A stretch of DNA of 26,722 nt from JBJFCE01 sp051888775 (GTDB taxonomy: Bacteria; Bacillota; Clostridia; Lachnospirales; Lachnospiraceae). The notes below the pieces were generated by a model. That model worked only from the letters and a program-made list of their open reading frames with translations, searched no databases and was not told the origin of the DNA. The stretch is from NCBI GenBank assembly GCA_051888775.1, contig JBJFCE010000104.1, positions 1-26,722 on the forward strand, in the 5' to 3' direction. This document shows positions 7,622-15,390 of this stretch, in pieces (positions within the stretch are counted from its first letter, which is position 1; each line of letters begins with the position of its first letter). The translations under genes were made by a program, and so were the position numbers.

Positions 7622-8734
7622 ATGGCAAGCTTATCATTAAAAAACATCTGCAAAGTATATCCGAACGGATTTGAAGCAGTAAAGAATTTTAATCTTGAAA
7701 TTGCAGATCAGGAATTCATTATCTTCGTAGGACCTTCCGGATGTGGTAAATCTACTACACTTCGTATGATCGCAGGACTTGAGGATATTACTTCAGGTGA
7801 ATTAAAGATCGGCGACAGAATCGTAAATGATGTTGAACCGAAGGACAGAGATATCGCGATGGTATTCCAGAACTACGCTCTGTATCCTCATATGTCTGTA
7901 TATGACAACATGGCATTCGGTCTGAAATTAAGAAAGGTTCCGAAGGATGAGATCGACAAGATGGTTAAGGAAGCTGCAAAGATCCTTGACTTGACACCGT
8001 TACTGGATCGTAAGCCGAAGGCTCTTTCCGGTGGTCAGAGACAGCGTGTTGCTATGGGTCGTGCTATCGTTCGTAACCCGAAGGTATTCCTTATGGATGA
8101 GCCTCTTTCCAACTTGGATGCAAAGCTTCGTGTACAGATGCGTATCGAAATTGCAAAATTACATCAGAGACTGGGCACCACCATCATCTATGTAACACAT
8201 GACCAGACCGAGGCTATGACTCTGGGTACCAGAATCGTTGTTATGAAGGACGGTGTTATCCAGCAGGTAGATACACCTCAGAACTTATATGAGAAGCCGC
8301 AGAATCTGTTCGTTGCAGGATTCATGGGATCTCCGCAGATGAACTTCCTTGATGCGGTAGTAGAAGTAAACGGTGATGTTGCTTCCTTAAAGGTTGCAGG
8401 TCACAGCATCCCGCTTCCTCCTGCAAAATCTAAGAAAGTAATCGACGGCGGTTATGAAGGCAAGACAGTTACCTTCGGTATTCGTCCTGAAGATGTATAT
8501 GATTCCGAGATGATGATTGAAGCTGCTCCGAATGCAGTATTCGAATCTACAATCAGAGTTTACGAGTTACTTGGTGCAGAAGTATTCTTGTACTTCGATC
8601 TTGAGGAGTTCCCGATGACCGCTCGTGTTGATCCGAGAACAACTGCAAGACCGGGTGATGTTGTTAAATTCGCTATCGACGTTGAGAAGATCCATGTATT
8701 CGATAAAGAGACAGAGATGATCATCACCAACTAA
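7622..8734 (+). CDS. Sugar ABC transporter ATP-binding protein, UgpC/MsmX-MsmK type
   Basis: A 370-aa ATPase that powers CUT1-type sugar importers. Walker A is GPSGCGKST (37-45), the Q-loop Gln is Q83, the signature is LSGGQ (135-139), Walker B is VFLMDE (155-160) and the switch His is H193. A C-terminal TOBE/OB regulatory region (about 235-370) has the UgpC/MalK layout. ATG 7622 is preferred over the in-frame 7535 start because TGGAGGCAG (7609-7617) precedes it. No permease or binding-protein genes are nearby, which is typical of shared MsmX-type ATPases that serve several importers. Codon use differs from the neighbours (many GGT, CGT, GTT and AAC), suggesting high expression. Confidence 0.93.
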   Translation: MASLSLKNICKVYPNGFEAVKNFNLEIADQEFIIFVGPSGCGKSTTLRMIAGLEDITSGELKIGDRIVNDVEPKDRDIAMVFQNYALYPHMSVYDNMAFGLKLRKVPKDEIDKMVKEAAKILDLTPLLDRKPKALSGGQRQRVAMGRAIVRNPKVFLMDEPLSNLDAKLRVQMRIEIAKLHQRLGTTIIYVTHDQTEAMTLGTRIVVMKDGVIQQVDTPQNLYEKPQNLFVAGFMGSPQMNFLDAVVEVNGDVASLKVAGHSIPLPPAKSKKVIDGGYEGKTVTFGIRPEDVYDSEMMIEAAPNAVFESTIRVYELLGAEVFLYFDLEEFPMTARVDPRTTARPGDVVKFAIDVEKIHVFDKETEMIITN

Positions 8735-8750
8735 TTTATGCTGATAAGGC

Positions 8751-8790
8751 AGGGAGATGCGATTGCATCTCCCTTTTCTTTTTTTCTTTT
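8751..8790 (+). terminator. Intrinsic terminator of the sugar ATPase gene
   Basis: A 10-bp stem pairs 8751-8760 (AGGGAGATGC) with 8765-8774 around a GATT loop, followed by a long T-rich tract (TTTTCTTTTTTTC and more). Confidence 0.93.
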
Positions 8791-8833
8791 TTGCGGTAAA
8801 ATAAAGAAGAGAATCAGATAAGGAAGGAATTGT

Positions 8834-9922
8834 ATGATTACAAACCAGATTATTCAGACAAGTATTGATGAGCTTCATGCATTGACTAAAGTAGATTTTG
8901 CAGTGTTTGAGCTAAACGGTGTGGTGGCGGCTTCTACCAATACGGGCATTACTGTTCAATCAGCGATTATGGATGCGTTTATTCATTCTCCGGCAGATTC
9001 CCAGATCATAGGAGATTGCCATTTGTTCAAGATCGTGGATGAGGAAGAAACGGCATATATTTTGGTATCCAGAGGGACAGGAACGGATTCTTATGTTATG
9101 GGGAAAATTGCTGTCAGCCAGATCCAGAATCTGATCATTGCCTATAAGGAACGATTTGATAAAAATAACTTTTTCCAGAATCTGCTTTTGGATAATTTGC
9201 TGCTCGTGGATATTTTTAATCGTGCTAAGAAACTGCATATTTCTATTGAAGTACCGCGAACCGTATTTTTGATTGAGATACAGTCGGAGCAGAATTCGGA
9301 AGCGAGTGAAATGTTGCGCGGACTGTTTTCGGTTCAGTCCGGGGATTATATCACATCGGTAGATTCCAACAATATCGTCCTGATCAAGTCTTTGCCTGAA
9401 AGTAACCAGACAGAGGAAATGGAGAATATTGCTTCGACAATTGCGGATATGATGAATACCGAAGCAATGGCAAAAGTACGTGTCTCCTACGGTACGCCGG
9501 TTGGCAACCTGAAAGATGTTTCGAAGTCTTATAAAGAAGCAAAGATGGCGATGGATGTCGGTAAGATCTTTTATGCGGAAAAGAAAATTGTTTCCTATGC
9601 GGCACTTGGCATCGGTCGTCTGATTTATCAGCTTCCGGTCAATCTCTGTCGTATTTTTGTAAAAGAAATTTTCGGAGATACGATTCCGGAAGAACTGGAT
9701 GACGAAACGCTGGCAACCGTTCATAAATTTTTTGAAAATAACTTGAACGTATCAGAGACTTCCCGTCAGCTTTTCGTGCACCGCAATACGCTTGTTTACC
9801 GCATTGAGAAATTGCAAAAAGCAACAGGACTGGATATCCGAGTCTTTGATGATGCAATGACATTGGAAATCGCCCTGATGGTCGTAAACTACATGAAATA
9901 TCTGGATAGTCTGGAAAACTAA
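8834..9922 (+). CDS. CdaR/PucR-type transcriptional regulator
   Basis: A 362-aa cytoplasmic regulator. The C-terminal PucR-type helix-turn-helix is clear at about 305-335 (LNVSETSRQLFVHRNTLVYR, then IEKLQKATGLD). A GGDEF-like middle region lies at about 142-250 and the N-terminal ~110 residues would form a ligand-sensing domain. CdaR/PucR proteins act on sugar-diacid, purine or related catabolic genes. Here the position directly after an MsmX-like ATPase suggests carbohydrate control; this is inference. The ribosome site AGGAAGGA (8821-8828) sets the start. It is separated from the ATPase by a strong terminator, so it is probably transcribed on its own. Confidence 0.85.
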   Translation: MITNQIIQTSIDELHALTKVDFAVFELNGVVAASTNTGITVQSAIMDAFIHSPADSQIIGDCHLFKIVDEEETAYILVSRGTGTDSYVMGKIAVSQIQNLIIAYKERFDKNNFFQNLLLDNLLLVDIFNRAKKLHISIEVPRTVFLIEIQSEQNSEASEMLRGLFSVQSGDYITSVDSNNIVLIKSLPESNQTEEMENIASTIADMMNTEAMAKVRVSYGTPVGNLKDVSKSYKEAKMAMDVGKIFYAEKKIVSYAALGIGRLIYQLPVNLCRIFVKEIFGDTIPEELDDETLATVHKFFENNLNVSETSRQLFVHRNTLVYRIEKLQKATGLDIRVFDDAMTLEIALMVVNYMKYLDSLEN

Positions 9923-9926
9923 GAGC

Positions 9927-10113
9927 ATGCGATAAAATCAAGGTCAGGTTGTTTTCTATCCGGATACGGACCCTGTGAGCCCGTCGGCACTTAGAGAGTG
10001 GGGCATCGGCATCTTGCCGGATGTCACACTCTCTTAGTACCGCTACGAGGCGAGCGGAGCGGGAGCGTGTCCGTATCCGGATAGAAAACAGCCTGACCTT
10101 GATTTTATCGCAT
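9927..10113 (+). repeat. Palindromic intergenic element E2 (45-bp arms, structured 97-bp core), followed by a T-tract
   Basis: The left arm 9927-9971 and right arm 10069-10113 are reverse complements over 45 bp with one G-T wobble. The 97-bp core shares CGGCACTT (9985-9992), TAGTACCGCT (10035-10044) and GGAGCGGGAGCGTG (10056-10069) with E1 in the same order. ACTTAGAGAGTG (9989-10000) pairs with CACTCTCTTAGT (10026-10037) leaving one mismatch, as in E1. GCCCGT (9979-9984) can pair with ACG, a bulged A and GGC, again like E1 but with different bases. T7 follows the right arm (10116-10122), so this copy can also act as the terminator of the regulator gene. Confidence 0.9.
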
Positions 10114-10166
10114 ACTTTTTTTGCCCCCTTCATAGAATGATAACAGTTCTATTGGAGGGGGTTTTT

Positions 10167-11144
10167 ATGTATCAGCAGAAAATGTGTTATATCGACTTGT
10201 ATAAAAACGGATTAAAATGCGGAAATATGGGACATGTCAGGTTAGAATGGGATGAGAGCCAATATCGCTTTCAGGTAAGTCTCTGCAGGTTGGATAAGCA
10301 GACCTTGGTTTCAACGATGATTAAGCGAAACAGGGGAAAACAGCAGGAAAAACTCCATGATATTGCCATCATTCATGGAAAAGGTGCTTATCAGTCAGAC
10401 TGGATTCCGGTATGGGGAGATGAAAGGCAACTGATTTTTGAAGCATCCGGCGGGATTTACGGTATATGCAGCTTCCCGCGGATGGAAGAAACAGATGATG
10501 ATATGGGATTTGAATCTGTGAAGACAGAAGAAAAAAATCAGGAAGCGGTATTTGCGGATACAGAGAAAGTGGCTGAAGAACAAGAAAATGCCGATACAAA
10601 GAAAACGCCTGAGCAACAAGAAATTGCGGATGCGGAGGAAGTGACTGAGGAACCGGAACCAATGCAGGCGGCGGAAACAGAGCAGGAGCTACAATCGGCG
10701 CCAACGGTACAGATCAGAAAGGAACCGGAGCGGGATATGCTGGAAGAGATCCGCAAGGAACGGGAAACACTGGCAGCAACAAAGTTGTTAGATAATAAGT
10801 GGGATCAATTGTGCAGTATGTATGAGAAAGTTCACCCGGTAGGCGGGAATATTGAATTTATTAAGATCAGACCGGAAGATTTTGTGATTTTGCGGCAGGA
10901 ATATCAGGGGCTGGTCCGCAACAGCTTTTTACTGCACGGCTATTATAATTATCACTACATATTGCTCGGAAAGTATCCTAATAAATATTACATCGGAGTG
11001 CCGGGCATTATGCATGAGCAGGAAAGAATGGCGGCAGCGATGTTTGGCTTTATCGGATTTGAAAGAGCAGCAGGAGGCATGAGGACGGAAGGGGATGAAG
11101 CGAATCCGGATTTTGGATATTATATGATGGAGGTAGCGATTTAA
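10167..11144 (+). CDS. Uncharacterised two-domain protein with acidic repeat linker
   Basis: A 325-aa soluble protein. ATG 10167 is chosen because GGAGGGGGT (10154-10162) precedes it; a start at 10137 is also in frame but lacks a site. Residues 1-105 form a compact beta-rich-looking domain (MYQQKMCYIDLYKNGLKCGN at the start). Residues about 118-185 are a Glu-rich linker with degenerate repeats of about 12 residues (ADTEKVAEEQE, ADTKKTPEQQE, ADAEEVTEEPE). Residues about 205-325 form a second conserved-looking domain rich in Tyr and Gly (YYNYHYILLGKYPNKYYIG). There is no signal peptide or membrane span. It looks like a Lachnospiraceae-specific protein of unknown function; I may recall this type as DUF6128 but cannot confirm it. 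Confidence 0.75.
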   Translation: MYQQKMCYIDLYKNGLKCGNMGHVRLEWDESQYRFQVSLCRLDKQTLVSTMIKRNRGKQQEKLHDIAIIHGKGAYQSDWIPVWGDERQLIFEASGGIYGICSFPRMEETDDDMGFESVKTEEKNQEAVFADTEKVAEEQENADTKKTPEQQEIADAEEVTEEPEPMQAAETEQELQSAPTVQIRKEPERDMLEEIRKERETLAATKLLDNKWDQLCSMYEKVHPVGGNIEFIKIRPEDFVILRQEYQGLVRNSFLLHGYYNYHYILLGKYPNKYYIGVPGIMHEQERMAAAMFGFIGFERAAGGMRTEGDEANPDFGYYMMEVAI

Positions 11145-11158
11145 CGAAAGCAAAGAAA

Positions 11159-11187
11159 TTGACATCATGCTGCTTTTCATGCAAAAT
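11159..11187 (+). promoter_or_regulatory. Candidate promoter of tadA
   Basis: A perfect TTGACA (11159-11164) has CAAAAT at 11182-11187 with 17-base spacing. The alternative TATACA at 11189-11194 would give 24-base spacing. Confidence 0.42.
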
Positions 11188-11247
11188 CTATACATAGAGC
11201 AGAAGTTCAGAAGAGAAGCAGAAGGAAAGTAAAGGAAATCAGTTGAA

Positions 11248-11757
11248 ATGGATCAGGATATGAAATACATGAGAGCGGCAATCCGCGAAGCAAAAAAAGC
11301 ATATGCACTGGGGGAAGTGCCGATCGGGTGTGTGATCGTATATCAGGATAAGATCATCGGAAGAGGCTATAACCGGAGAAATACCGATAAGAGTACGCTG
11401 GCTCATGCGGAGATCACAGCAATCCGGAAGGCAAGCAAAAAAATGGGTGACTGGCGGTTGGAGGACTGCACTCTATATGTGACCCTGGAGCCTTGCCAGA
11501 TGTGCGCCGGAGCCATCGTACAGGCGCGGGTTAAGCGGGTCGTAATGGCATGTATGAATCCGAAAGCAGGCTGCGCCGGATCCATTCTCAATATTCTGGA
11601 TATGCCCCAGTTCAATCACCAAGTGGAGATGACAAAGGGCGTATTGGAGGAGGAGTGCAGCACGATGCTGAGTACTTTTTTTAAGGAGCTGCGGATTCGT
11701 AATAAGCGTGAGAAGGAACAACGAGAGCAGGCAGATCGGATGAAAGAAAAAGAGTAA
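11248..11757 (+). CDS. tadA: tRNA-specific adenosine deaminase
   Basis: A 169-aa zinc deaminase that converts A34 to inosine in tRNA-Arg(ACG), allowing wobble decoding. The catalytic HAE motif is at 53-55 (His53 zinc ligand, Glu55 proton shuttle) and PCQMC at 82-86 supplies Cys83 and Cys86. The length suits TadA, with an extra charged, Lys/Glu-rich tail from about 150. The purine-rich site at 11221-11236 is a little distant from ATG 11248. Position agrees with the conserved Bacillota order tadA-ffs-dnaX-ybaB-recR, although here ffs is about 4.3 kb away. Confidence 0.96.
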   Translation: MDQDMKYMRAAIREAKKAYALGEVPIGCVIVYQDKIIGRGYNRRNTDKSTLAHAEITAIRKASKKMGDWRLEDCTLYVTLEPCQMCAGAIVQARVKRVVMACMNPKAGCAGSILNILDMPQFNHQVEMTKGVLEEECSTMLSTFFKELRIRNKREKEQREQADRMKEKE

Positions 11758-11811
11758 AACGGAGGAATGCGAGAAGCAAACAGAGAAGCAGAAGCCACAG
11801 AGACAGTATTT

Positions 11812-11840
11812 GACGGAACAGATAGGGTTCCGTCTTTTTT
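11812..11840 (+). terminator. Intrinsic terminator after tadA
   Basis: GACGGAAC (11812-11819) pairs with GTTCCGTC (11827-11834) around a 7-base loop, followed directly by T6 (11835-11840). Confidence 0.93.
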
Positions 11841-11851
11841 GGGGGGGGGGG
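11841..11851 (+). repeat. Homopolymer of eleven G
   Basis: An uninterrupted G11 run abuts the T6 of the tadA terminator and lies 42 bases upstream of the -35 box of the following cassette. Runs of this length are unstable in replication and prone to sequencing error. Confidence 0.9.
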
Positions 11852-11892
11852 AATCTGAAAAACCGGACTGTAAAATTTAAGACCTGACAGAA

Positions 11893-11921
11893 TTGACAGA
11901 AATAGTTAGTTATAGTATAAT
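11893..11921 (+). promoter_or_regulatory. Consensus sigma-A promoter of the peptide/ABC cassette
   Basis: TTGACA (11893-11898) and TATAAT (11916-11921) match the consensus at all 12 positions with 17-base spacing. The predicted start near 11928 leads into a roughly 110-base leader carrying a short ORF. Confidence 0.88.
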
Positions 11922-11945
11922 TTTTGGTAGACAAATATAGTTCAT

Positions 11946-12044
11946 ATGACAAAAGTAGGAGGTGATAAAGAAAGAGTAAGAATTGTATTTGTACCTGTCG
12001 GAAAGAAAAAATTGTATTACATTGTAATGGAGGTAGGGGAATGA
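11946..12044 (+). CDS. Possible 32-aa leader peptide or small protein
   Basis: This ATG-started ORF encodes a basic and hydrophobic 32-mer (MTKVGGDKER at the start, VMEVGE at the end). Its stop overlaps the start of the next gene as ATGA (12041-12044), an arrangement typical of translational coupling. No good ribosome site precedes ATG 11946, and a strong GGAGGTGAT (11959-11967) lies inside the ORF without a canonical start at suitable distance. It could be a real small gene, a leader, or chance. Confidence 0.3.
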   Translation: MTKVGGDKERVRIVFVPVGKKKLYYIVMEVGE

Positions 12045-12444
12045 GAAAAAAGAGATTATTTGCATTTTGTTGTCATGTATGTTGTTGATAGGAAATGTTT
12101 TTTTGGTATCTGCTGAGGAAAAGGAGATTATGCCGTTAGCTAATATCCATGAATGGACGGTTTCTTCGTATCCCGGTATTGCGGGAAGCGATAGCTGCTA
12201 TATACTCAAAGAAACGCAAAATTGTTTTTATATTTTTACTGATGAATATTCTTCGTCCGGTACAAGCAATGGAATTCAGGTTACTGGAGGCGGAAGCAAT
12301 GATACTGTTTATATTACATCAACGGATACGAGAATAATGTATTTTAAAGACGGAGTATCACAAGGAGATTCTAATTTACTGAATTTTTATGCGTATTCGT
12401 CTAACTGTAGGATTTATGGAAAAGGTTCTGCTTATGCAAATTGA
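12041..12444 (+). CDS. Small secreted protein with signal peptide split by an apparent one-base frameshift
   Basis: ATG 12041 has a strong ribosome site (GGAGGTAGGGG, 12029-12039) and opens MRKKRLFAF, the start of a signal peptide, but this frame stops at 12086-12088. The rest of an ideal signal peptide (LLSCMLLIGNVFLVSA, then EEKE) continues in the -1 frame from about 12067 to the stop at 12442-12444. One extra base in the TTTT run at 12065-12068 would restore a single protein of about 134 aa. Options are a genuine frameshift mutation, a phase-variable or slippage-dependent gene, a sequencing error, or initiation at TTG 12067 or ATG 12079 without a ribosome site. The mature part (about 108 aa) is rich in Ser, Gly, Thr and Tyr with three Cys. 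I recognise no family. Confidence 0.6.
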
Positions 12445-12475
12445 TATTTTGTAGCGAAACGATGGGGAGGAAATC

Positions 12476-13813
12476 ATGCCGGAGCGAAAAAAGAGAAAGA
12501 TACGGGTGATTGGATTTATTGTAGGCTTTTGCTTTTTGTCGGGCTGCGCGGAAGCACCTCAGGAGGTTTTGGATGAGATGCATGAAAGAGAGAACCGTGC
12601 GGAAATCCGAGAAAACGATGGCAGCACAGATACGCTTGACGAATCCGGGGAGGAAGTGCAGAGTGCGGACACAAGAGAGGATACGGGAGAAGTTGTATTT
12701 ATCAAGGTATCTGATCTGGCGGGCAGCGTGTCAGAGCATATGGAGGAATCACGTGATAATCTTGTATTTGACGGAACGGTTACGGTGCCGGCAGTAGACC
12801 GTCTGTATGACCTTGAACTGGAGCCGTGTACTTCTTTTTATTACAATAGAGAAACACTTATACCGGAGCTTTTGGCATGGTTTCAGCTTCCCTGCGATAA
12901 TTGGCAGAATGAGATAGAAACCCATGTGGATGCAGATTGTGGAATTTATGAGGGCCTCAGGGAGGACGCGTCCTATGATTTGTATGAGAATCAAGCCTTT
13001 ATCAGCGTTCTTTCTTCGCATAGACGTATTGATATTAATCGAGGGGGCTCTTTGGTTTTGACAAATGAGCTGGAAGTCAATATGGAACGTCTGGGGACAG
13101 ACCATGTTTGGCCCTGGAGTGAGGTTCCGCAGCAATATGAAGTATGGCATTTATGGAATCATGAAATGCCGGAGACAGAAGTTGTACTTGGAGAGGAAAG
13201 CGTTTCGCTGCAGGAGCTTTGCTTGGATTTTGAACAGGCAGTGGAGCTGTATAACAGTATGGATGAGGAGCTTGGTTTACGGTTGTACAATGCCGTCTAT
13301 TATGAGATGGAGAATCGGGGATCTTGTGTTTTGATGCAGGCGCTGCAAAGCTATAAAGGAGTTTGTTTTGACCCGACAGAAGTTCCGGGTAATATAGTGG
13401 ACGGAAGCGGAAGAAGTTATCTGGGAGGAAGGCTGAAGGGGTTGTATCACGTCAGCGGGGACCGTTGTTTTATAGCGCTTCACCGTTCGTATGTACCGGT
13501 GAAGGAATTGGCGGTTTATGATGAAGTGATCAGCTTTGAAAGTGCATTGAATCTCTTACAGGATAGATTGGGAGATCATTATATGGCTGTTCTGGAGGAG
13601 GCTGATCTGTTTTATCTGCGGTATTATTACGGTGAGAACGGAAATAGCTGGATCTATTACGAGGAGGAACCTATTACGGTTTATGCCCATCCATATTGGC
13701 GGTTTGTAGAACGCATGGAAGGGAAAGACACAGCGATGTCAAGAACGGTTTTTTATGTGGATGCCATAAGCGGAGAGGTGAAATGCTTTTATGAGAATTG
13801 TATTTTATACTAG
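12476..13813 (+). CDS. Lipoprotein of unknown function in the ABC cassette
   Basis: A 445-aa protein with a lipoprotein signal: basic start (ERKKRKIR), hydrophobic core at about 11-20 and lipobox LSGC with Cys24. The following stretch is acidic and disordered (about 25-75). The remaining ~370 residues form a soluble extracellular domain rich in acidic and aromatic residues, with no motif I recognise. A good ribosome site GGGGAGG (12464-12470) precedes ATG 12476. Its 3' end overlaps the first permease by 23 bases, so it belongs to the same operon. By position it may be a LanI-like immunity lipoprotein or a substrate-capture partner of the transporter; this is inference. Confidence 0.8.
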   Translation: MPERKKRKIRVIGFIVGFCFLSGCAEAPQEVLDEMHERENRAEIRENDGSTDTLDESGEEVQSADTREDTGEVVFIKVSDLAGSVSEHMEESRDNLVFDGTVTVPAVDRLYDLELEPCTSFYYNRETLIPELLAWFQLPCDNWQNEIETHVDADCGIYEGLREDASYDLYENQAFISVLSSHRRIDINRGGSLVLTNELEVNMERLGTDHVWPWSEVPQQYEVWHLWNHEMPETEVVLGEESVSLQELCLDFEQAVELYNSMDEELGLRLYNAVYYEMENRGSCVLMQALQSYKGVCFDPTEVPGNIVDGSGRSYLGGRLKGLYHVSGDRCFIALHRSYVPVKELAVYDEVISFESALNLLQDRLGDHYMAVLEEADLFYLRYYYGENGNSWIYYEEEPITVYAHPYWRFVERMEGKDTAMSRTVFYVDAISGEVKCFYENCILY

Positions 13814-14552
13814 TCGTTTTTTCAGACCGTATCTTGTACTGGCGATCGCGATTTTTGCTGTTACCGCACTTTTGGCTCCGGGATATGGTTTTTTGGAGCA
13901 GGACAGATCCTATCAGATTTTAATCTTGGAGGAAATGCTGAGACATGAAAGGGAGGAGTTTCTTACATTAGGTACGGCGTATTGCGTTATGAACATATAT
14001 TGGCAATCCATAAGCGGGTATACATACCTGCTGCTTCCGATTTTATCATTTGGAATTATTGCCTGTGCTGCAGATGAAAAAAGATTCGGATACGGAAATT
14101 ATATCAGAAGCAGAATAGGAGACAAAAGATATGTTAGAGGAAATTATGTTTTGCTGTTTTTGAGCGGAATGACAGTGATCAGCATTGGGACAGGAATCTT
14201 GCTGTTTCTTTTTTTCTTAAAGTTTTCTGCAGAATATTTTTCTGTCTGGAATTTGATGGGCAATTTGGTCAGGCTATATTTGACTGCCTGGATCGGCGGG
14301 CTGTTGAGTTATTTTGTTTTATTGCTTTCCGGAAATAAATTTTATGCATTTACTGTACCGATTCTGGTATTTTACTTTGAAAACGAATGCTGCTTAGGAT
14401 TATGGGGCGGAAAACTTAGCAGATTTTCTGTGCAGGGACTTATTAGCTATACGGATTGGTGGTCATTCTGCGTTTTTATATTATTTGCAGGGGTGCTGCT
14501 GATAGATGGAAATTCGTATCTGGAAAGGAGAAATAAGCAATATGGCAGTTAG
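13791..14552 (+). CDS. ABC-2 type permease, first of a pair
   Basis: A 253-aa membrane protein with about six predicted spans (13-32, 77-95, 118-144, 160-180, 184-197, 224-240) and no ATPase motif. Size and layout match the permeases of LanEFG/BcrAB-like exporters. It starts inside the end of the lipoprotein gene (23-base overlap) with AGAGGTG at 13775-13781 as ribosome site, and overlaps the next permease by 11 bases. Sequence is A/T-rich relative to the housekeeping neighbours. Function as half of a heterodimeric membrane channel with the next gene is inferred from the tight overlaps. Confidence 0.75.
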   Translation: MRIVFYTSRFFRPYLVLAIAIFAVTALLAPGYGFLEQDRSYQILILEEMLRHEREEFLTLGTAYCVMNIYWQSISGYTYLLLPILSFGIIACAADEKRFGYGNYIRSRIGDKRYVRGNYVLLFLSGMTVISIGTGILLFLFFLKFSAEYFSVWNLMGNLVRLYLTAWIGGLLSYFVLLLSGNKFYAFTVPILVFYFENECCLGLWGGKLSRFSVQGLISYTDWWSFCVFILFAGVLLIDGNSYLERRNKQYGS

Positions 14553-15390
14553 AAAGGTCGGTATTGTTTTTCGGGAAAGAACAATTAACTGGCTGAGAAA
14601 TGGAAAACAAATTATTGTGCTTTTGTTTTTGTGTGTGCTTGCAAATTATACAATTTCTCCTATTTTGAAACTTTCAAGGATGACGGAGCAGCCGGTGCAG
14701 ATGTGGGAGCCGTTTCTTGCCGCTGCAAATTCTAAATACATTTTTTCCGGTTTGCTGCTGGGCTTTTTGGTATTATGCAGTGATTATCATTCTATGGATG
14801 GGATTAAAAATTATTTAATCTCCCGGACAGGAAAAAAATGCTGGTATGTAGGAAATATTTTGTTTGCCTTTGCCAGTGTGTTGATTTATTTAACGGAAAT
14901 TCTGGTGATTTTCAGTATTTGGGGAAGCCGTTGTTCTTATGTGGAAAATGGCTGGAGCCTGCTTACCAGATATTATAACGATCAATATTCGGAGCTTGGA
15001 AGGCAGGTGGGAATTATTTGTATGGTTTCTGACCGGATTTTTCATCATTTTACGCCGATGAAAGCAGTGCTTATGAATTTATTCTGCATAGGAGGAGTCC
15101 TTCTACTGCTTCATTGCCTGATTATCCTTACAGGTATGTTTGGATCCATGCAGAGAGGTATGATTGCAGACGGAATCCTTATTCTGACAGGATTGGTTCT
15201 GATCTGGGTGAATCATCCGCTCCAGAGATTTCATCCGCTTGGAAATGCGCTTTTGTATACTATGAATGATGAAGTTTTAAAATCAAGAAATCTTTCTTTT
15301 GTTTATTGTTATCATATTGTTATAAATCTTTTGCTGATCCTGCTGGGAGCTGTGAAAATATCCTTTTGGAAAGGAACGGAGAAAGCATGA
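14542..15390 (+). CDS. ABC-2 type permease, second of a pair
   Basis: A 282-aa membrane protein with about six predicted spans (22-40, 66-82, 103-127, 174-198, 206-224, 254-275). ATG 14542 is preferred over the in-frame 14506 because AAAGGAG (14524-14530) precedes it; this still gives an 11-base overlap with the first permease. The stop overlaps the ATPase start as ATGA (15387-15390), so translation is probably coupled. A soluble stretch at about 128-172 separates the third and fourth spans. No catalytic motif is visible. It is likely the partner of the preceding permease. Confidence 0.75.
   Translation: MAVRKVGIVFRERTINWLRNGKQIIVLLFLCVLANYTISPILKLSRMTEQPVQMWEPFLAAANSKYIFSGLLLGFLVLCSDYHSMDGIKNYLISRTGKKCWYVGNILFAFASVLIYLTEILVIFSIWGSRCSYVENGWSLLTRYYNDQYSELGRQVGIICMVSDRIFHHFTPMKAVLMNLFCIGGVLLLLHCLIILTGMFGSMQRGMIADGILILTGLVLIWVNHPLQRFHPLGNALLYTMNDEVLKSRNLSFVYCYHIVINLLLILLGAVKISFWKGTEKA

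Noticed and set aside
8960..9724. A 254-aa open frame on the - strand within the CdaR/PucR-type gene
   Set aside because: It lies wholly antisense to a well-supported regulator gene and has a Cys/His/Arg-rich composition typical of shadow frames, with no ribosome site.
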